Assembly: GCA_963931925.1 (NCBI GenBank)
Contig: OZ007582.1
Coordinates: forward strand, 36,833,339-36,897,338
Direction of reading: 5' to 3'
DNA: 64,000 bases
Origin: Onchidella celtica
Taxonomy: Eukaryota > Mollusca > Gastropoda > Systellommatophora > Onchidiidae
The position numbers and the translations under genes are program-made. Below the pieces are notes generated by a model, which saw nothing but the letters and a program-made list of their open reading frames with translations, was not told the DNA's origin and ran no database searches. Positions within the stretch are counted from its first letter, which is position 1, and each line of letters begins with the position of its first letter. This document shows positions 59,289-64,000 of this stretch, one piece after another.

Positions 59289-61170
59289 GTCTGTAAATGG
59301 TGAACCCATCACAGATAAAAATGAACAACTGAATAGGTGGGTAGAGCATTACTCTCTGTTGTATTCAACTGAGAAAAATATTCCACCAGATTTTGAGGAA
59401 CATCTCCAAAAACTGCCAATAATGGCCGAACTTGACGCTGAACCTTCCTTAGTCGAGCTTTCCAATGCAATCGACCACCTGTCTGCTGGAAAAGCCACAG
59501 GAAGTGACAACATTCCTGCAGAGGTATTAAAAGACCTAAAAGGCCCATTATTACCACACCTGTATAATCTGTTACTGCAGTGTTGGAAAGAAGGCGTGAT
59601 ACCACATGATATGAGAGACGCCAAAATTGTCCCACTTTACAAGAACAAAGGAGACAAAGGCGACTGCAACAACTATCGAGGCATATCCCTCCTCAGCATT
59701 ACTGGAAAGGCTTTTGCTCGCGTCATCCTCTGCCGCCTTCAACAACTGGCGGAAAAAGTCTTACCAGAAACACAATGTGGCTTTCGAAGCAAACGATCAA
59801 CTATTGACATGATATTTGCACTTCGGCAAATCCAAGAAAAATGTAAAGAACAAAACAGGCCGCTTATAACATGCTTTGTGGACCTAACAAAGGCTTTCGA
59901 CACCGTAAGCCGATCTGGCCTGTATGCAGTCCTTAAATCCATAGGCTGTCCACCAACATTGCTAAAACTTATTGCATCCTTCCACACTGACATGAGGGCA
60001 TGTGTCAACTTTGAGGGCTGCACATCCAATTCATTTGCTGTAAACAGCGGTGTGAAGCAGGGATGTGTTCTTGCTCCTACCTTATTTGGTATATATTTTG
60101 CAGCCCTACTCAAGAATGCCTTTGGTCAATGTTCAGGTGGAGTACTTATTAACACCAGAGTGGACGGCTCCATTTTTAATGTTGCCAGACTAAAAGCAAA
60201 ATCTCGTACAGAGCATATTATGTTACAAGAGCTCCTCTTCGCAGATGATGCTGCAATCGTGGCCCACGATGAAACCACGCTCCAGGCTCTCATCAATAGC
60301 CTTGCCAAAGCCTGTGACAAATTCATGCTAAAGATCAGTGTCTCAAAAACTGTAGTTTTGACACAAGGCTTGAGAAACCCCAACCCAATCATGCTGAATG
60401 GCTCTCCTCTGGAGCAAGTGGGAAAATTCTGCTACCTAGGCTCAACCATCAGTGGTAGCACAGACATAACAACTGAAATAAATGCCAGAATAGGAAAGGC
60501 GGCCACAGCTTTTGGCAAACTCTCAAAAAGGGTGTGGAACAATAGCAAGCTGACCATCAAAACAAAGGTACTCGTGTACCAAACTTGCGTCCTAAGCACC
60601 CTGCTGTATGGCTCAGAGACATGGACCACCTACTCCAAACATGAAAGATCCCTCAACTCCTTCCACCTGCGCTGCCTACGCAAAATTCTCAAGATCAAGT
60701 GGCAAGACAGGATCTCAAATATCGAAGTTCTGAGCCGAGCCAACATTCCATCAACTCAGGCTCTCCTAGGCAAAAAAAGACTGCGGTGGCTTGGACATCT
60801 CCACCGTATGGAAAATGATCGCATCCCCAGACAAATTCTCTACGGGGAACTTGCTACTGGCAACCGACCCAGAGGTAGGCCACATCTGCGATTCAAAGAC
60901 ACTTGCAAGGTCACGATGAAAGCATTCAACATCGACCCCAATGAATGGGAGAACCTTGCAAATGATCGAAGCAGATGGAGACAAAAATTGCGCAGTGGCA
61001 CGCTCACAATAGACTTCAAGGCAAAAGAAACATACCTGACAAAACGACAGAGGCGGAATGAAAACACTCGCCAAAGTGAACCCAAAAGACTGACCTGCAA
61101 TCACTGCCATCGCACTCTCGGGTCAAACATTGGTAGAATAAGCCACGAGAGAAGCTGTCAGTCAAAATGA
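59254..61170 (+). CDS. LINE reverse transcriptase domain
   Basis: The long second frame of the LINE. The real protein would be continuous with the endonuclease; an in-frame ATG is not needed. RT motifs: VPLYKNKGDKGDCNNYRGIS, QCGFRSKRSTIDMIF, FVDLTKAFDTV (motif A), VKQGCVLAPTLF (motif B), LLFADDAAI (motif C FADD), FCYLGSTISG. The C-terminal region has KKRLRWLGHLHRM, NRPRGRPHLRFKD and a Cys-X2-Cys-X12-His-X3-Cys finger (CNHCHRTLGS...HERSC) typical of this LINE group. There are no internal stops over about 630 residues, so insertion was recent. Confidence 0.9.
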   Translation: MGQSSPKSAPLKSVNGEPITDKNEQLNRWVEHYSLLYSTEKNIPPDFEEHLQKLPIMAELDAEPSLVELSNAIDHLSAGKATGSDNIPAEVLKDLKGPLLPHLYNLLLQCWKEGVIPHDMRDAKIVPLYKNKGDKGDCNNYRGISLLSITGKAFARVILCRLQQLAEKVLPETQCGFRSKRSTIDMIFALRQIQEKCKEQNRPLITCFVDLTKAFDTVSRSGLYAVLKSIGCPPTLLKLIASFHTDMRACVNFEGCTSNSFAVNSGVKQGCVLAPTLFGIYFAALLKNAFGQCSGGVLINTRVDGSIFNVARLKAKSRTEHIMLQELLFADDAAIVAHDETTLQALINSLAKACDKFMLKISVSKTVVLTQGLRNPNPIMLNGSPLEQVGKFCYLGSTISGSTDITTEINARIGKAATAFGKLSKRVWNNSKLTIKTKVLVYQTCVLSTLLYGSETWTTYSKHERSLNSFHLRCLRKILKIKWQDRISNIEVLSRANIPSTQALLGKKRLRWLGHLHRMENDRIPRQILYGELATGNRPRGRPHLRFKDTCKVTMKAFNIDPNEWENLANDRSRWRQKLRSGTLTIDFKAKETYLTKRQRRNENTRQSEPKRLTCNHCHRTLGSNIGRISHERSCQSK

Positions 61171-61300
61171 AAGTGAATATTCTAGCTGCTAAGACCGTCT
61201 GTAAAGACGCTAAAGGCCATATATACTGTGTACAGCGCCTAGAGCTTTTAATGTTTTAGTCCTGGCGCTATATAAATGTATATATTATTATTATTATTAT

Positions 61301-62247
61301 TATATACAGACGTCTTTGGTACAGTTTTTAAAAAATTTCAGCAACTTCATCATTGCTGCAAAAAATACACAACAAAGAAACGAGTCCTGAATCCTGCCAT
61401 ACAACGTCCGGGATTTCAGCTTCTAGCGTGTCTTTTCTTTTCCTAGAATGAAAACTGCCTAAAATTGGAAGCCACCAAGCTATAACTTCATGGCCAGGGC
61501 CAGCGACAAGCATGGGCGAAATGCGGTGGGAAAATGGAACTCCGCCAAAGAAATATATTTTTCTAATTTCTGTGTCCAAGATCGTGGTTACTCAAGGTTT
61601 GAACAAATATTTTTTTATCGGTATCGCTTTGTTTCTGTCACTGTTACATCGATTTTCAGTTTCCAAACCGAATGCAACAGCTCCGACGCAATTGAATAGA
61701 TGGCCAAAGCAAAAGGAAAAAAAAAAATCAGGCATCGATTACGGTGCAGGTAAATACAATCTGGACAAAATGGTATCATTTCTTCGATTTCCAGCATCGA
61801 GTTTTGGCTATGAAGGGCCGACTTCCTGGTGAGTTGTAGAAATACACCACAGACGGATTTCTTGCAGTGGGCAAAGTATTCACTTCTGTTCTTGTTCATG
61901 CCAGTTCTGGTCTTGTTTAAATATTGTGCTTTGTGGGGGAAATTCCGACTGAGGAAAAACTCACTGGCAAAATACTGGCAGAACACTGAATATCTAATTC
62001 TTCTTTTTTTTTTTTTCCCGAGTTTTCTGACATCATTTTTTTTCTTTTGTTTTCTTCTGCCTTCAGTGCCAAAGGCTGGCAGTGCACTAAGTCATGTCTC
62101 TTTTGCGCCTGCGTTGACTCAGTGTGCGATGTCTCTCTTGACGTCAGATGAACGTTTTGACGGGCCTGGTTATTTTGGTCTCGCCAGTGCTCGAGGTCCT
62201 GTTCAAGTCCACAATGCACATCTCAGGCTAAAACTGAGTATTGCTCA
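61301..62247. other. Intergenic stretch, no supported gene
   Basis: Short frames only. A segment near 62100 (GACTCAGTGTGCGATGTCTC) resembles 55420-55450 (GACTCGGTGTGCGAAGTCTC), so an unidentified dispersed repeat is present. Confidence 0.4.
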
Positions 62248-63637
62248 GGGAGGTATCATACCAGGCCCGGTTAGGCACAGTCAGATACGGGCAGACAAGA
62301 AGTTCACATCATAATTTCCTGTATTTTCTTAGTAAATCCGGGAAGACCCTTCATACTAAGTCCGGTCAGACACAGTCAGATGCTGGCAGACAAGAAATGC
62401 ACACCATAATTTCCTATATTATTATTTTCAGGGTAAATTCGGGAAGACCCAGTCATACTAAGCCCGTTCAGACACAGTCAGATGCTGGCAGACAAGAAGT
62501 GCGCACCATAATCTATTATTATAAAAGTGAACTTTGGAGGCTATGTCAGCCTACTCCTCCGTTAATACTTAGCCCATACGCTTCAAATTTTACAGACGTC
62601 CACAGTATCTACATACCCAGGTTTTCGTCACATAAAATATACGAAAACTCCTGTCCCCGAATTTTTCAAAGTAGAATTTATCGGTCATTCTATTTTGATT
62701 CACCATTTTGAGTGAACCGGAAGAATGATACCATTTTGATGCGCCGACTGAACGCGAAAGTTTGGTTCCGCACCAAGAAACGAAACCGATCGTAGAACGG
62801 GTAATTAAATAAAACAATTCTGTGTGAAATTGTGGTGTAACAGTAAGTTCTATTAGTCATAGCATGGAATCCAAATGCCGTTTTAGTGTAGCCTAGATCT
62901 AGATATACGGTTGCGCTTAGTTCATGGAAAATTTGCAAGATATATCTTGCGCGGTCGGCTAGTTTCTTATATTTTCAGGGTAAATCCGGGAAGATCCTAT
63001 CATACCAAGCCCGGTCAGACAAAGTCAACTTCTGCCACTATTTCTTGCCTGTACATGTTGATGGCATCATGTGACTGTATCTAACTGGGCGTAGCAAGCC
63101 GCTGGTGACAACAAATATCACGGAGCTAAATTAACGTTCACCAAAGCGATAAAAATGCCTATGTACACAAATACAAGCACCGCATAAAATTACAGTATTA
63201 TGAATACCCAAGTGTTAATTTGCGTCATCAAAGTAAATGAATACTTTCACATCCGACTGTTTGCTGTAATGTGGAGGACGTGATTAGGGGAATCTGCAAA
63301 GCATCTCATTTTGAGCCTAAAACATCGCTAGGAGGGTATCATACTAAGCCCGGTCAGACACAGTAAGATGCTGCCAGCAAAATGTACACCAAAGAAATAG
63401 TGGCAGAAACTGACTGTATCTAACCGGGTTTAGTATGATGGGGTCTTCCCAGATTTAGTAAGAAAATATAGGAAATTATGGTGTGCATTTCTTGTCTGCC
63501 AGCAGATGACTGTGTCTGACCGGGCTTAGTATGATAGGGTCTTCCCGGATTTAGAAAATATAGATTAGGAAATTATGGTGTGCACTTCTTGTCTGCCAGC
63601 AGATGACTGTCTGATCGGAGTTAGTATGATACTCCCC
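62248..63637. mobile_element. Large palindromic element built of repeated units
   Basis: Left end GGGAGGTATCATACCAGG and inverted right end GGGGAGTATCATACTAAC lead into shared units (CAGTCAGATGCTGGCAGACA ... TAAATCCGGGAAGAC). Three units run forward at 62260-62520, two or more run inverted at 63400-63625, and single units lie at 62970 and 63340. The middle, about 450 bp, is unrelated and non-coding. Same family as the short element at 11732. Confidence 0.65.
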
Positions 63638-63759
63638 TTAGCCAGGCTTGAACAGAGCCAGTTTCTGGACAAAAATTTTACATCACAAGTCTAGGCGTGG
63701 ACAGTAGATTTTGATCGGCCAGCTGGTTGTATTTGTCTTGACGACCCTGTCAGAGAAAA

Positions 63760-63783
63760 AAGGAGTGAGAGAGAGAGAGAGAG

Positions 63784-63822
<39 letters not shown>

Positions 63823-63855
63823 GAGAAACAGAGAGACAGAGAGCGATGAAGACAT

Positions 63856-63893
<38 letters not shown>

Positions 63894-63905
63894 GGTAGAG
63901 GGAGG
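63760..63905. repeat. GA-rich simple sequence
   Basis: (GA)n with AAACAGAG interruptions; Ser/Leu-rich frames across it are artefacts. Confidence 0.95.
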
Positions 63906-64000
63906 GAGTTAGTTGCAAAAAGAGAAAGAGAGAAAGAGGCAGGTTTTATTAGATTTTTATCATCGGGCATTAATAACATACCACAACTTTTCAAGTCATT

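Larger units (their letters stand above)
57400..61300 (+). mobile_element. Nearly full-length RTE-like LINE
   Basis: A GC-richer leader (about 57400-57960) is followed by endonuclease and reverse transcriptase frames. The 3' region has TACAGCGCCTAGAGC and TGGCGCTATATAAATG, and ends in an (ATT)n run. One single-base shift separates the two domains. The exact 5' edge and any target duplication could not be fixed. The domain order (APE-type endonuclease, RT, C-terminal zinc-finger) and motif style suggest the RTE or a related clade. Confidence 0.82.

Noticed and set aside
59254-59290. Programmed frameshift between LINE endonuclease and RT
   Set aside because: Related LINEs of this type use one continuous frame, and a single A insertion in an A5 run explains the break more simply.

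Overview
This window looks like nuclear DNA of a lophotrochozoan animal, most likely a mollusc (perhaps a gastropod). The reasons are GT-AG introns, very sparse coding sequence in AT-rich DNA, a secreted collagen-C1q protein of the kind abundant in molluscs, CR1-type and RTE-like LINEs, tRNA-derived SINEs, many short inverted-repeat elements and long tetranucleotide arrays. No species can be fixed from sequence alone.

Three protein-coding genes can be assembled by matching splice sites and reading-frame phases. (1) A minus-strand gene of nine coding exons lies between about 93 and 15182; it encodes about 492 residues with a possible N-myristoylation start and is not recognised. (2) COA3, a cytochrome c oxidase assembly factor, lies on the plus strand in two exons at 22009-22186 and 27215-27282 (81 residues). 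(3) A minus-strand secreted collagen-like/C1q protein lies at 40305-36669 in three coding exons (231 residues).

The most interesting observation concerns gene 3. Its C1q stop codon lies in the heptamer CTTTGAC. Reading +1 from there opens a further 279-residue frame that is hydrophilic, rich in Gly, Asn, Asp, Ser and Lys, and ends in a terminal hydrophobic segment resembling a GPI-anchor signal. One gene could therefore make a secreted and a membrane-anchored C1q protein. An assembly indel or a chance 3' UTR frame would also explain it.

The rest is mobile and repetitive DNA. Region by region: 1-15.2 kb is the unknown gene with intronic elements, including a 44-bp minisatellite split by a piggyBac-like element at a TTAA. 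10.8-11.6, 15.4-16.5 and 41.1-42.2 kb are LTR-like units with TG...CA ends and target duplications. 16.5-22 kb is intergenic SINE-rich DNA. 22-28 kb is COA3 with a pogo-like element in its intron. 28-35 kb is non-coding, with a 62-bp tandem array and several foldbacks. 35.7-40.3 kb is the C1q gene. 42-55 kb holds hAT-like MITEs, SINEs and huge CTGT/CTAT arrays. 56.1-57.2 kb is a 5'-truncated CR1-like element. 57.4-61.3 kb is a nearly intact RTE-like LINE with one frameshift. 62.2-63.6 kb is a large palindromic element built from repeated units.

A recurrent theme is at least ten short elements whose ends read approximately TTAACCC(T/C)Y and lie at TTAA sites. They occur in introns of all three genes, and one ends 25 nt before a C1q splice acceptor.
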